64,000 nt of DNA from Lithodes maja (GCA_037953745.1 JBAKBP010001425.1:149675-213674); one strand, 5' to 3'; positions 18,396 through 30,471 are shown, counted from the stretch's first letter. A program made the numbers and translations. The notes: generated from the letters alone by a model not told the origin.

Positions 18396-19419
18396 GAGAA
18401 AGTTCGGCCTGTAAACATCGATAATAAACACACATATCAGTATATTAATTACGTAGGTTTCTGATCGATAGATAGTATGTTGAATTTGGTGTTATGTATT
18501 CATAAATTTACTAAAATCGTATTATAGCTGGTTATTCTGCTAAATATCGATGTCTACAGCTCCAGCTTCCTAATAGAACGAAAGTTGCAAGTGGGGAATT
18601 CAGGGTAAATATCTGATCTACACATTATATACAGTATATAATGAGATAGCTAGTGCCAGCTCTATCCCTTGGCAGTTTGTGAATAATAAATAAATAAAGA
18701 AAGAAACTAAGGCTGGGGTGGAAGGATGAGGAAGATGGCTAAACCTGAGGGAGAAGGGAGTCCAGAAAGAACCCCCCCCCTTCCCCTTTAAGTATTGCAA
18801 GAGTGTCAGTTCTCTCCCATGACGGTTTGTGTATAATAGATTACTACTGAAGTGGAGGAGGAGGAAGAAGAAGAAGAGTAATACAAAGGAGTACAAACTG
18901 CAACAGACCTATTGGTCCTTACGGGGCAGTTTGGATATCTAAAACTACCAATCTATTGAATACTACTACTACTACTAATAATAATAGTTGCTAAAGCTAG
19001 CGCATGGTAAGCCAAATAAGGATAGCCCAATAAGGCCGATTAGGCGTGTTTCCATTGGGGTCCTGTACTACTACCCCATCCCCTTGCTCATGAGGGACGG
19101 TAACGACTTAGTGCTTGTGAACAACCTTTACTGCTCCGAGCGTGGGCGCGATCCTGGGACCTTCTGGGTGGAAGTCCAAGACGCTAGTCACTACACCAGC
19201 GAGGTAGAGAAAAGGATAGCAAAGAAGAAGGCTCCTCCCCACCCACCACTCCCTCCAGCTAAAAGGAGGATGGGAGGAAAAGGAGAAGAACAAGAACTAA
19301 AAAAAAAACAAAAAAAAAACAAGAAGACGAAGAAGAGATATTCCCCTTGGCCTGAGCTGACACAGTAAAGACAAGGTAAAAGCTACAGGGACACTACCTA
19401 CACCTTTATATATATTTGA

Positions 19420-19422
<3 letters not shown>
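18396..19422. other. Unassigned region
   Basis: About 1 kb with no recognisable gene. It holds short poly-C and poly-A tracts (about 18770-18782 and 19299-19320), a run of CTA trinucleotides near 18961-18975, and purine-rich stretches. Short open frames lack domain signatures. Confidence 0.4.
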
Positions 19423-19457
<35 letters not shown>

Positions 19458-21608
19458 ACAATGAACGGAGGAAGGAAAAACACAGATAAAACAAAAAGGT
19501 CCATGTGCCTAAAGGCATCCTCCATTCATAAAATGTTTGTAACAACTGGATTTAAACATTTGCAGATTGTAAGTTTGTGGAAAGCAATTCGAGGGAAGTG
19601 AATTCCAAAGAGTAGTAGCTCTGGGGATAAATGAATTCTGATAAGCAGAAGTTCTGCATTGTGGAGGAGAAAGTGTAAATTCATGGGCGCTCTCAGCTGC
19701 CCTAGTTCTACGCGGAAAGATGTGGAGAGGCGGCACAATTGAAGCAAGTTCCTCGGAACAATTGCTGTGAAAATATCTGTAGAATAATGCAAGGGATGCA
19801 ACGTTTCTTCGTATGGATAATGTAGGAAGGTCCTGTGTGATTGCAGGGTTATTGATTAATCTAATAGCTTTATTTTGAATTTTGTCCAACTGCCTCAATG
19901 CAACCACTCCACTTCCACCCCACAGAGGTGAACAGTAATCCATCTGAGAACGCACATGACTTTTATATATCATGGACAACTGCTCGTCAGTGAAGAATTC
20001 TCGAACTCTGTACAGGAGTCCCAGTTTTTTAGAGGCATTCTTAGCAATGCTTCTAACATAATGTGTTCAGCTCAAGTTAGTAGTTAATGTTACACCGAGA
20101 ATGTCAATACTAGAGGAAGTGGGAATATTTACATCATTAAAAAATATATGGGAGTCAGTGAGATTCTGTCGGTTAGAAAATTGAATGTATTTGGTTTTCT
20201 GTGCATTAAAGGAAACTAGATTCTTTTGTCCCCATCCATCAATTCTAGAAAGGTCCTGGTTCAGAGAAATTGCAGTATTTATTTTTGAATTTATAAGATC
20301 GGGTTGGGTGAAAGAATTGGTAAATGTGAAGGAACTGTGGAGTGTTGAGTCATCTGCGTAGGAATGTATTGGATTATGAGTGGTAGATATGAGATCATTG
20401 ATATGAATGAGGAACAGAATTGGGGCCAAAACTGATCCCTGGGGAACACCAGCATTTATTGAGTGAAATTGAGAATAAATGCCATCTACCATTACACGTA
20501 TTTTTCTGTTATGAAGATAAGAAGAAATTAGTGGAACTAATGATGCAAGGCCGTAGTGTGACATCTTCGACAATAAGGATTGATGCCAGACTCTATCAAA
20601 TGCCTTTGATATATCCAGTGCTATTGTATGTGTTTCACCATGTTGGTCTGTAGCTTGGTTGATTTGATGCGTAAGAAGGCAAAGCATGTCTGCAGTTGAT
20701 CGACATCGTCTAAAACCATATTGCCTATCACTGATTAATTTATTATTCTCAAGATGCTTAATTATGTGATTATTTAATATAATTTCAAAGACATTACCAA
20801 GAGTGGAAGTAATAGCTATTGGTCTGTAGTTTGATGGATCTGAAGAGGCACCTTTTTTAGGAACTGGATGGATGTTTGCTTCTTTCCAGGGTACTGGGAA
20901 GCATGAGGTATGAGTACACAGACGGAAAATTTTTGCCAATACAGGAGCGAGCACCAAGGAGCAATTCTTAAGTACTATTGGAGGAATTTCATCTGGACCA
21001 GGAGCCTTATCTACTGAGAGATTCTGCAAAATAATTTTGACATGTCTGGTGTGGATCTTAAGTGAGGGAATTTCAGGCGAATTAAAATTAAGTACAGGGA
21101 CATCTTGATTTATTTCATCTAAGGTTGAGTTGGTGGAGAAAATATCTGCAAGAAGGTTAGCTTTACCTCGTGGGTCACTTACAAGATTGCCAGTCGGAGA
21201 TTTTAATGGTGGAATGGATGAAGCAGTAGTGAAGTTGGATTTAAATGAGTTAAGAGTAGACCAGAATATTTTGTTATCATTTGGATTATTTAGAAGTTTA
21301 TTTGCCTGCTTGTGGAGAAAGTTTGATTTAGTTAGGTTTAATACAGTTTTGGCATGATTTCTGATGTTTCTAAAGTAATTAAAGGCTTCATGAGTTTTTG
21401 ATCTTGTGTATGCATTGTAGGCTATTGCTTTTTGTTCAGTTACTCTAGCACAATTATGGTCAAACCATTTAGGTGAATTAGATCTTTTACTGTACTTTTG
21501 ATGAGGAATAAAGGTTTCCATTCCAATTTTTACAAAATCTTGTATGTGGCTCAAGGTGGAGTGTGCATCATTAGAAAAGAAAGAGGTCCAGGGAATATCA
21601 ATAAAGAA
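19423..21608 (-). mobile_element. 5'-truncated LINE (CR1/Jockey-like) with poly-A tail
   Basis: The minus-strand element ends in a ~29-nt poly-A tail (the T run at 19423-19451). It starts abruptly where a CT/CA microsatellite begins (~21610), so the endonuclease and any ORF1 are missing. The C-terminal portion resembles the LINE fragments at 40647 and 53657 (WGG, NVASL-LFYRY, LWNSLP motifs) but is a different subfamily. Confidence 0.75.
19509..21608 (-). pseudogene. LINE reverse transcriptase with one in-frame stop
   Basis: One frame runs ~700 codons from the truncation point. It encodes the endonuclease-RT linker (PKWFDHNCARVTEQKAIAYN) and a full RT: PVPKKGASSDPSNYRPIAIT, YGFRRCRSTADML, LDISKAFDRVW, AGVPQGSVLAP and HSYADDS. 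The C-terminal domain follows (YCSPLWGGSG, NVASLALFYRYF, LWNSLPSNCFP). A single TGA at 20067-20069, where relatives usually have Trp (TNLS-W), splits it. Homology continues in frame on both sides. Because both the 5' part and an intact frame are missing, I treat it as a dead copy. Confidence 0.8.
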
Positions 21609-21609
21609 A

Positions 21610-22007
21610 CCCCTTACACACATACTCTCTCTCTCTCTCTCTCACACACACATACACAGACATGCATACACACACACACACATCTGATAAAAGACACGCA
21701 CATACACACACACACACATACACAGACATACATACACCTATACACAGACACACTCACACATCTAATAAAAGACACACACACATACACAGACACACACACA
21801 TACATACACCCACACACAGACACACACACACACTCACACATATAATAAAACACACACACACACACACACTCTATCTCTCTATAATTCTATCTATATACTC
21901 AGGCCCAATCCCCACTTTTCCTATTTTATTTTATTTTTTTCTTCCCACCAGACCCCATTTGACAGACAGAAAGACAAGCGTTATTTTTTCTATAGGGACA
22001 ATTTCTA

Positions 22008-22085
<78 letters not shown>

Positions 22086-22096
22086 TATATATATTC
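21610..22096. repeat. CT/CA/TA microsatellites with a ~90-bp repeated phrase
   Basis: A (CT)n start is followed by CA-rich tracts in which the phrase ACATCTGATAAAAGACACRC recurs three to four times (about 21690, 21767, 21841). A unique AT-rich segment follows, then (CA)n and (TA)n (22012-22094) up to the solo LTR. Confidence 0.85.
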
Positions 22097-23518
22097 TGAC
22101 ATACGGAGCCCTGTATGTGTTTCTTTAAGAGTTAGAGTTAAGAGTTGAAGGAGTGCCGAATTACCCAGGCGGCGAAGCAGACCAGCTAGAGTGGGAACCA
22201 GCTCGCCTGCATACCAGCAAACAAGCCTTCACACCTGCGTGCGTCATATGGGACCCTGCAAACTACTTCGATGACCCCGACGCTATGACGATGATCGATG
22301 CCATTGGACCACGCATCTGCTACGCAACTAGAGGAGCTGTGATTGGGGCGCGCACCATCCCCGCCTCCTGATTCGTTCCTACACCATCATTGCATAGTAT
22401 ATAAGACCTGAGTAGTGGGCATTCAAATCAGTCACATTTGGAGTTGGGAAGGTGAACAATTAGCAGCTGGAGGAAGACCAGGGTGAAGTATTATAATGGG
22501 ATTGTGACTGTCAGTCAGATTATATAAGTGTGTGTTAAGTGTGTTTGGTGTAAACACTTACAGTATGTTGGTTAGTGAGATATGTGATTGGAAATTAACG
22601 TTAACGCTACTATTATGTACTTAACTATTTTAGTTGACTGACTTGTGGACTAAAGCAACTCTTTAAGTAATTGGGTTATGATAAAAGTAATACTATTGTT
22701 TTATATTAATACTTGCGAGTTCTTTCATTTTCTTTTAATTAAGCTTACATTGCTGGTAAGAACAAGTACGGTGATACTATTGTCTCTCATTAGTAATATC
22801 GCCTTAGACTAACATGGCTGTTTTAATGTTACTTCTAGTGATTTCCTAAGCTGAAGAAAATTCTTTTAGCTTCAAAATATTATTTTTGCTTTTCATATTA
22901 TTTGAGTGAGACCTGAATCGAATCTATGAAGCGATCCTGTAACTTAATTTACTCATAATCAAACCTCAATGTTACGTGGTTAAGAAAATACATTTATCTA
23001 ATTATTAAATATATATCTAACTTTTTATGTGACTTTGATATTAATCCTGATAATAATAATATAATACTATTAACGTAAGACAAGAACCAAGAATAATAAC
23101 TACATTAAATATAAATAAAAGGACATGATATAAGAAAACTATCTATTCATTTAAAAAAGGGTAAGAGACAGAAATATTCTTACCTTAATATTTATCTTTC
23201 AAGACTTGATATATAATTAATAGTCCTTCTTTAGATATAACTTATTCGGTTCATAACCATAGCCTACTAAGCTTCGGTTAAATAATAATTCTTTATAAAT
23301 ACTACAAGACTTTAATTAGTTTCAGTATTTTTCCATAATTAAAGAGTATCAGTCAATAAAGGATACCAAGTCCTAAGATCCAAAAGGAAAGGAAGCAATA
23401 ACAGGAAATAATTGTATTAGATTTTACTTTCGTTTTGCCTTCAGCTGACTGATACCTTAATATATATCTCTGTGCTATCTAGTTTCATCAAGTTAACCAC
23501 TTGAGGATCAAGATACGT

Positions 23519-23522
<4 letters not shown>
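22097..23522 (+). mobile_element. Solo LTR of the Gmr1-like element (1,426 bp)
   Basis: Collinear with the LTR at 2617-4003, from TGACATACGG to GATACGTAACA. There is no element body on either side, so it is a solo LTR left by LTR-LTR recombination. It carries ~49 bp absent from the other copy near 23286-23335. It sits inside a TA dinucleotide run; ATAT flanks both ends, consistent with a short target duplication but uninformative in that context. Confidence 0.85.
22398..22433 (+). promoter_or_regulatory. Core promoter in the solo LTR
   Basis: TATATAAG (22398-22405) and TCAGTC (22428-22433) keep the sequence and spacing seen in the other LTR. A solo LTR with an intact core promoter could drive transcription rightwards. 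No gene lies within range to benefit. Confidence 0.55.
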
Positions 23523-23549
<27 letters not shown>

Positions 23550-24328
23550 CTGTATATACAACACCCCTTCTCCCTTCTCATTAGTTTTGACTTTTTTTAG
23601 ATGTTCGTCCAATTATTTTGGCGATTTTAAGAACTTTCGCTGCGCATACACACACACACACACACACACACATCACCATTAACAACAACAAAAACAACTA
23701 AGCTTTCTTTTTCCTTGAGAATTTTAAGGTGATCAGGGTTTTCTGCACAACTCTTTAACTCTCTCGCTCTCTCTCTCTCTCATATTTTCTTTAAGTTTTT
23801 TTTTTATATTTTCTCCTTTTTCCCTTTCCTTCCTTCCTTCCTTCCTTCCAACTCTCCTTCCTTCCTTCCATCCTTCCTCCCTCTTCATTTCCTTCCTTCC
23901 TTCCATCCCTCTCCCTCCCTTCCTTCCTTCCCTCCTTCCTTCCTTCATTCCTTCCTCCATCCTTCCTTCCTTCCTTCCCTCTCTTATCTCCCTTCCTTCC
24001 TTCCTTCCCTAACTAACAATATAATGCTCTCAAAAATACTCTTCTCATTTTTGCCATTCTCATAAAACCATTAAATTTTCGCAAGTCTCTTCAATCTAAA
24101 ATAAATACTGTATATATACTTTGTATTTATTATTTTTGTATTTATTTATTTATTTATTTTTTAGTTTACTCTCTTGTGTTTCGTTCGCTCCCTAATTTAA
24201 TCTGTTTCTTATTTTTTCGTTCGATTTCTTGTTTTTTCTTTTGTCCGAGCTCAATTTGTTAGGCTGAATACGGCGGAGAGAGTGAGAGAGGAAGGGGGTG
24301 TTATTTTTTAACTTAAGGAGATAGATAG
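23523..24328. repeat. AT, CA and TTCC microsatellites plus AT-rich unassigned sequence
   Basis: (AT)n lies at 23523-23548, (CA)n at about 23647-23672, and a long imperfect (CTTC)n tract at 23820-24010. The remaining ~300 bp up to the LTR is T-rich with no recognisable feature. Confidence 0.8.
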
Positions 24329-26180
24329 TGTTACGACCGGGCACTCAGGTACACTAGGGCTCTTACACAGGACTCGAGTATGGCTCGCTGCCACAACGGA
24401 AACACACGATCCCAACCCCAGAGTACTGCCAGCCGAACAAAAAAACGCCACTACCCTCCAGAGTTCTATCTGCTATAACGGGGTATACAAGAACTCGGTA
24501 CTAGCGTTTCACACAACAGACTAATAGCAAGACGGGAGTTATCTAGTCTGGTCAACAATCAAACAAAGAAGAAAGTACTACAACACTAAAGAATAGTGTT
24601 GGCCGAAGCCGAAGTAATCCACCCTTGAACTAAGAACTTAAGAAGTCCTCCACCCTCTACTTCGGATCGGCACTATTACGTTACGTTAAACAATAGTCCT
24701 CGAGCATCAAGCAAGGAATCTTCTGATAAGTTAGATGCTTCTCGAATACTCATAAGAAGTAAGTATCGGATTTTGAACAGCAATTTAATGAATAACTCAC
24801 TGGTAATTAAAGGCTTTAAATTGACATAAGAAGAATTATAAGAATAAGAATAAGCAATAGGATATGGCAAACATTAAGAAGAAGTACTCCGACAATGCAC
24901 TGGCAATAGCCTACTAAGATTGTGCTCGTGGGCCACTAATCTCTGAAGTAGCTAAGCGTGCCACACATGAAATCAATAGTGCTTAAACAATAATATACAT
25001 AAGGAGAAGCTTCAATACTATGCTGTATCTGCTGGTCGAGCAAAGTCTAGCTGGGATATCTAAGGTTAAGAGACAATGGCTGAGCAAGCGGCTCGTAGCC
25101 TAGCGAGGTCCTTAAGACTGTGCGGCCAAATTACGTTAATTGACGGGATGCTCTCTTGAGAGATCCAGATCACTAGTATCTGGTTCTCTCCTGGCGATCC
25201 TCTCAAAGTCAAGCAAATGAGATAGCACAGTGTTGGGTGGCACAGGCAAAAGCCCTCACTCGCAACACAGTGCTAAACTCCCACGGTACACAATCAAAAA
25301 GACCCCCTAGGCTTCCCACGTCTCCGTTGCAATTGTGCTGGTTCAACCAACCTAGCACTCATAGGAAATCACAACTCGAGGAACCCTATCCCAGTCTAGC
25401 ATTGCCTAAACCAGCAGAAAACAGGAACATGAATAATAGTACACAGGGAAATACATATACGAGTGCAACAAACATCAATCAATCCTATTCTAGTTAACCC
25501 TTCCAAAAATAGGCTATCTAACAGGCACTTATCTCGTGAGAACTCAAGCGATAATACTTTGGCTGACTAAATCTGCACCAAAGGGGTCATTGAGGTTATA
25601 AACAGGGACGAGAAGAGAAGAAGGTAGGCTGTTCAGAGAGTAGAGAAAGTTCACATCAGTCGGAAGAATATGGATAGTTGCAAGGGATATGAGAGGTCGC
25701 TTTGCCTGATGAGTTCTGATCTAAAAATGGCGAGACCTCCCTTTTTATACTCGGCCCCGTAGCGAGCATATCTCAAACTACTTAAGGACCGCCCACTGGC
25801 AATCATGACGTCATATTCTCTCAATCTGGGATTGACAAAGAACTTCCCACGCGCTGAAAGGGAGGAAGGGAGGAGGGAATTAGGCCTACCCCTCGTGGCG
25901 CGCTCACTGGTCGGTGTTACATAACTCTCTCTCTCTTCGCATCATTATATATATATAAATCCCACACACAATACTTATATCTAATGATATAAAATAGAAC
26001 TCGTTGACTTAGAAGAAAACAAAATACATAATGATAATACTTATAGTACAACGGTTCACATAAACTGAGTTAGGAAACTCTACACAGACTACAGCCAAAG
26101 TTCCTGCCCTGACGATCCTAGCGAGGGTGGGGCCTGACTGGGCGTTCTGTACAGCATGCTCATACTCGACATGCGTCACA
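24329..26180 (-). repeat. 3' LTR (1,852 bp)
   Basis: The left LTR in window coordinates; it is 3' on the element's minus strand. It contains the TATA box at 25741-25749 (minus). An 86-codon open frame on the plus strand (25237-25497) is present in both LTRs, antisense to the element. It has no recognisable domain and I do not call it a gene. Confidence 0.85.
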
Positions 26181-26193
26181 CCTCCCCCAAGAT
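26181..26193 (-). other. Polypurine tract (minus strand)
   Basis: On the minus strand the sequence just before the 3' LTR reads ATCTTGGGGGAGG, a purine-rich tract touching the LTR start TGTGACG. It agrees with the minus orientation of the coding region. Confidence 0.6.
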
Positions 26194-26667
26194 TTTACTT
26201 GCTCAACCCTGAGCTAAAATCTGATATACAGAACCCCATCAAACCCCTCACACCCAGCGACCGCATGGCACTAAAACAACGCTGAGTTTATCACTAAAAC
26301 ACATCTTATAAAAAAAAAAAAAAATCACATTTCATAACTCCTCCCAACAATAGTAAAAGACATAATATCATGCTCCCAGAGCGAGCTTACAGCAGCTCAG
26401 CCGTTTGATAGTTCGTGGACTACTCAAACACTTTATAGGCTATGACAAACTTATACAATTATCTTCATCAAAAAGAAAGAGTTTTTATATGATTTTTATA
26501 TTTTAATATGTTTTTTCTGGCTGCACTATAAGGGCAGCCTATTTTCTTCTATACCAAACGCTCAACTCCTGCTTTACGACCCAATACGCTGGGCTACAAC
26601 CGCGAGCCAACAAGCACCAAGCGCAAAAGACTACTCAAACCAAAGCAGGGGCTACCCGTGTGACAAT

Positions 26668-29600
26668 TTACCCAGGATCATATACCCCTGAACGACCGCA
26701 TGCAACCTCGTTGTCACAACCGGCAATATGGCTTATGTCCAGGTTATATACCAATAACCTTAGTGACCACCTGGTCAGCCTCATATTCCGATTGTGAAAC
26801 GGGTCCAAGATCTTGAGAGGGTAATGATCTGGGTAAACTACACCGACCGGACCATAGGCTGGAACATAGATCTCGAAATGCCCCAGCGCATCATTGTCCT
26901 TTTCACTTTCATTCATCAGGCTCTGACACGTTGCTGGTGCATTCTTAAGTCCGTAGGGCATAACATTGCACTGGTAGGTACTCCCGTCCACAACAAAACC
27001 ACATACCTCTTTAGCACGCTCGGACAAAGTTACAAGCAACGACCACTCACGACATTCCTTATCCCTCAGATCCTTCGTCCACACGTAATCCAGCTCTGCT
27101 TGCACCATAGGCTGTCGAGCAGGATTTATACGGCAGGGAATTAAACTGAGCCTTGCACTATCTCCAGCCTGCATGTCGGATTCTACCCCGTACCTCAGGC
27201 CTGGAGAAGCAACAAACATGCGAAAGTACTGCCATAGCCTAGTAAATAACTGCCTTGCACTGTCTCCACGAACAACATGCCTAGTGCCCTCCCACAACCC
27301 AGCCGAGACCGCAGCTTCTAACCTGTAGTCTCCCTCCTTCTCCACCTTCGTCCCTAGAACAGCCAGGTCATGAGAGGGACAATCAGTACCACCCGTGCAG
27401 TCACTCCCACAGTTCATTATTGCTAAGGCTTCCCCGCCGATACCGTACATGCGCACCCCCGCATTCCTTGTGACGACATCTGCCTGCGCAGCATCACCGC
27501 TTTCAGCGACATGGCCAGATACAGTCGGTCTATGGTAGGGCTGTTGCATTAGACTAGAGCAGCATTGGGAGGCTATGCGACGACCGGGCACTGCGATACC
27601 ACAGCCGACCTTACCAATCTGCTCAATGTCCTCCTTTTGACCACCACCCTTGGCAGCCATGGGTCGACCCTGACCTGGCAACCATGCCAAAGCCTCGTCG
27701 CCCACCTTAAACCACCGAAACAACGAGGCTAACGGTCTTTTAACAGTCACATGACCTGCCTGCGGAACATCTCGCACCGCCCGAGTTGTGAGACTCAGGG
27801 GCTCGGCACGACCAGTGGGGTATGAACCGAGCTGGTGCTGGAGTGCTGCACACTGCTGCTCAGGCAGGTGCTCTAGCACTTCCACAGCCACCAGACTCGT
27901 GTCCCCCGCCCACTGCTTCGCCGAGACATGACAATCCCTACTCTCCTCCACCTGTGCCCTACTGCCCCCCTCTCCTTCTCCACCTTGGCCGCGGCAGACC
28001 AACGCAGGGACAGTAGGCTGCTCAGGTGGTTGCCTCACAAACTCCTCCAACAGGTTCACATGACATGCTTCCCCGTCCTCGTGTTTAATCTCGACAGCAC
28101 CATTACCACACTTCTGAACTTCCGGATCCTCCAACTGCAGTTTACAAATATCTGAGGGAACCAACCTGTCTAGATGCTTCCGAAGCAACCCAAGTCCTTC
28201 CCCAATATCAAACTGAGCAACCCTTTCTTCTCTCTGTGTGCAACGTTGCTGCCTCGGAGTCTCTTCCGGCCCTACCTCCTCACTAGCTGTGACAGGTCCT
28301 GGGGCCTCTCCAGACTCTAACATAGGTGCCAATACTAAATCACCCAGGAGAGCCGCCGAGTCAAAACTCTTAAAACCAACTCCAGCTTTAGCCTCCTCCT
28401 GTTGATCGTTCCTCTGCTGGTCTGAAGACGGAGGACTAGGCTGTGACACTTTATCTGCCCGAGCTCGGGTGACAACACACGCCATGGGTTGTGCCTGGCA
28501 CCGCTCGACACACTCTTGTTCTCCCCCACTCACGTCGGCCGGCCTCTCGGCAACGACTAAGGGTAGAACCTCAGAAGCGGGCATTGCAAAGTCGTTGCCG
28601 AGAAGAAGGTCGACGCCCTCCACTGGCAGTTTCTCCACAATCCCAACATCCAATTCACGTGCCACACCATCCACCTCCAACTCCAACCGCACCAGCGGGT
28701 ATGACCGAGTTGCATTAATACCCTGCACCACTACCACCCGAGCCGCATTTATAGGGTAGCCAGTCAAATTGTTCATCAGAGTCTGGGAAGCACCTGTATC
28801 ACGCAAGACCTCTACTCCATGCTTGCGCCCCGCCCACATCACGCAACCCCGTCCTCTATGGTCGCAAAAAACATCCTGAGCAGGGTTCGAGCCTCTCAGG
28901 TGTTTCTGCATTGGCTGTGCCTCAGCCTCTGACGAACTGCCCCGGGCAAACTCAGAAGACTTCGGAGACACACCAATGTTGCAGGCCAAAGACACAGCTG
29001 CTGTAGGTGGTTTGCTAGGACAGACTCTTGCAAAGTGCCCCTTTTCATGACAAAGATAACACTCCAACTCCCCTCTGGGCTTCCCTTGGTACTGGGAAGG
29101 GCCCGGCCCCTTCTTAAATGGGACGGTGTTAGTCTTGTGGTCAGTCTTGGTATCATAGCTCTTGTACTTGTTTGCATAATGTATATCACTAACTCGGGGG
29201 GGTGGGGTGTCACGCCCCTTGTTACCTGCCTCACTACGCTGGGCAGACCCGCACCCACGAATTAATGATAGCCGGAGGTCAGCCATCTCAGCTGCCTCCT
29301 GTAGAGTTTTAGGGTTCTTTTCTTTAATAGTTAAAGTCATATCTGCACCTGTACACTTATAAAACTGCTCGAGCAGAAACAGCTCAGTCAACTGTTCGGC
29401 CGTCTCAGCTTTCTCAGAACGTGTCCAGTTAGCAAGTGCATCTTTTAAGTCCCGGGCATGTTCAAGAAAGGTCGCCTCCCTAGTCTTCGTAACACCCCGA
29501 AACTTCAATCGATATGTTTCTGGTTGCAACTCGTATGCCCGTAGGACAGCTCTCTTCAATTCTGGGTAGTCAATGCAAGACTCTAAAGGCAGTGCATCAT

Positions 29601-30471
29601 AAGCCTTCAGACCCTTACCCGTAAGTCTTGAGGAGACCAGAGCTGCCCACTTCTCTTCAGGCCAATTATGCTCCCTACACTTCTTCTCAAAACGATTAAA
29701 AAATTCTGTGACTTCAGTTTCACTAAATGCCGGCACCAATTTGACTAATTGAGACAAGGACTGTTCTCTTACTTGGCCCTCCCGGCCCATCCGAATCCCT
29801 GTCGACTCTGCACGAGTCTTATCTAAGTCTATCTGAGCACAATATTTCTCGGAGTCGTATCTAAGCTCAGCCTCGTGCCTCCTAGTCTCATTCTCCGCCT
29901 CAATCTCATGCCTCCTAGTCTCATTCTCCTGCTTCCTAATCTCATTCTCCTGCTTCCTAACCTCATTCTCCATTTTAGCAAGCTCGAGTTTAAATATCAT
30001 CTCAGGAGACAGGCCGGAAGAGGGAGCTGCCACTACTGAAGGAGGGGGGGCAAGAACTGGGGAACCACCATACGCACCGCCCGAGGGCACTCCAATCTTC
30101 CAATTCTCATCCCTCTGTGGGAGAGTGCTAACCTCCGGCAACTGAGTGGACGGCACTGTGGGAGTCGAGTGAGAGGGGATCTGGGGAGGAACCCCCCCAA
30201 ACGCCCTCTCCTCCGAAACCCCATGTCGCCCACGCAACACCCAGGAAATCAGCTCCCCCTTGGACATCCCTCCCACATTGGATAGACCCAAAACCTTGGC
30301 TATCAGGTGCAAGCCATAAACATTCACCCCAGTCAGCCTCTCCTCCGTCACATGGTACTGCTTACTCACAAAAAGTCTAGCATCCTCCTCACTAGTTACT
30401 AACGGCACCTCCTCACTTAGCATCTCTCGCTCCTCGTCAGTACTAGGGCCCGACATACTGAAGTTCACCAA
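26668..30471 (-). CDS. Gag-protease-remnant Pol polyprotein of the Gmr1-like LTR element
   Basis: An uninterrupted 1,267-residue ORF. Residues 45-85 form a short helical module (VYGLHLIAKVLGL). A Pro-rich stretch spans 93-155 and a charged coiled coil 160-220 with near-repeats of RKQENE/TRRHE. Residues 235-405 are a capsid with a SCAN-like segment (YELQPETYRLKF, then LEHARDLKDALANW). A CCHC knuckle lies at 471-484 (CYLCHEKGHFARVC) and a retropepsin at 545-630 (DTGA at 558-561, LLGND at 623-627). The Pol part is gutted. Integrase C-terminal-like pieces (CHVNLLEEF ~803, FKVGDEALAWLP ~921) have no catalytic core. RT pieces (PCRINPARQPMVQAELDY ~1112, LSERAKEVCGF ~1149, MPYGLKNAPAT ~1171) lack the catalytic palm. 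An RNase H tail follows (DHYPLKIL ~1215, DISHIAGCDNEVA ~1245). Gag can probably still be made; reverse transcription and integration must come from elsewhere. Met 6 (30456) is an alternative start. Confidence 0.82.
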   Translation of the reverse strand: MVNFSMSGPSTDEEREMLSEEVPLVTSEEDARLFVSKQYHVTEERLTGVNVYGLHLIAKVLGLSNVGGMSKGELISWVLRGRHGVSEERAFGGVPPQIPSHSTPTVPSTQLPEVSTLPQRDENWKIGVPSGGAYGGSPVLAPPPSVVAAPSSGLSPEMIFKLELAKMENEVRKQENEIRKQENETRRHEIEAENETRRHEAELRYDSEKYCAQIDLDKTRAESTGIRMGREGQVREQSLSQLVKLVPAFSETEVTEFFNRFEKKCREHNWPEEKWAALVSSRLTGKGLKAYDALPLESCIDYPELKRAVLRAYELQPETYRLKFRGVTKTREATFLEHARDLKDALANWTRSEKAETAEQLTELFLLEQFYKCTGADMTLTIKEKNPKTLQEAAEMADLRLSLIRGCGSAQRSEAGNKGRDTPPPRVSDIHYANKYKSYDTKTDHKTNTVPFKKGPGPSQYQGKPRGELECYLCHEKGHFARVCPSKPPTAAVSLACNIGVSPKSSEFARGSSSEAEAQPMQKHLRGSNPAQDVFCDHRGRGCVMWAGRKHGVEVLRDTGASQTLMNNLTGYPINAARVVVVQGINATRSYPLVRLELEVDGVARELDVGIVEKLPVEGVDLLLGNDFAMPASEVLPLVVAERPADVSGGEQECVERCQAQPMACVVTRARADKVSQPSPPSSDQQRNDQQEEAKAGVGFKSFDSAALLGDLVLAPMLESGEAPGPVTASEEVGPEETPRQQRCTQREERVAQFDIGEGLGLLRKHLDRLVPSDICKLQLEDPEVQKCGNGAVEIKHEDGEACHVNLLEEFVRQPPEQPTVPALVCRGQGGEGEGGSRAQVEESRDCHVSAKQWAGDTSLVAVEVLEHLPEQQCAALQHQLGSYPTGRAEPLSLTTRAVRDVPQAGHVTVKRPLASLFRWFKVGDEALAWLPGQGRPMAAKGGGQKEDIEQIGKVGCGIAVPGRRIASQCCSSLMQQPYHRPTVSGHVAESGDAAQADVVTRNAGVRMYGIGGEALAIMNCGSDCTGGTDCPSHDLAVLGTKVEKEGDYRLEAAVSAGLWEGTRHVVRGDSARQLFTRLWQYFRMFVASPGLRYGVESDMQAGDSARLSLIPCRINPARQPMVQAELDYVWTKDLRDKECREWSLLVTLSERAKEVCGFVVDGSTYQCNVMPYGLKNAPATCQSLMNESEKDNDALGHFEIYVPAYGPVGVVYPDHYPLKILDPFHNRNMRLTRWSLRLLVYNLDISHIAGCDNEVACGRSGVYDPG

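Noticed and set aside
23733..23960. Gly/Glu/Arg-rich minus-strand ORF
   Set aside because: Translation of the CTTC tetranucleotide tract.
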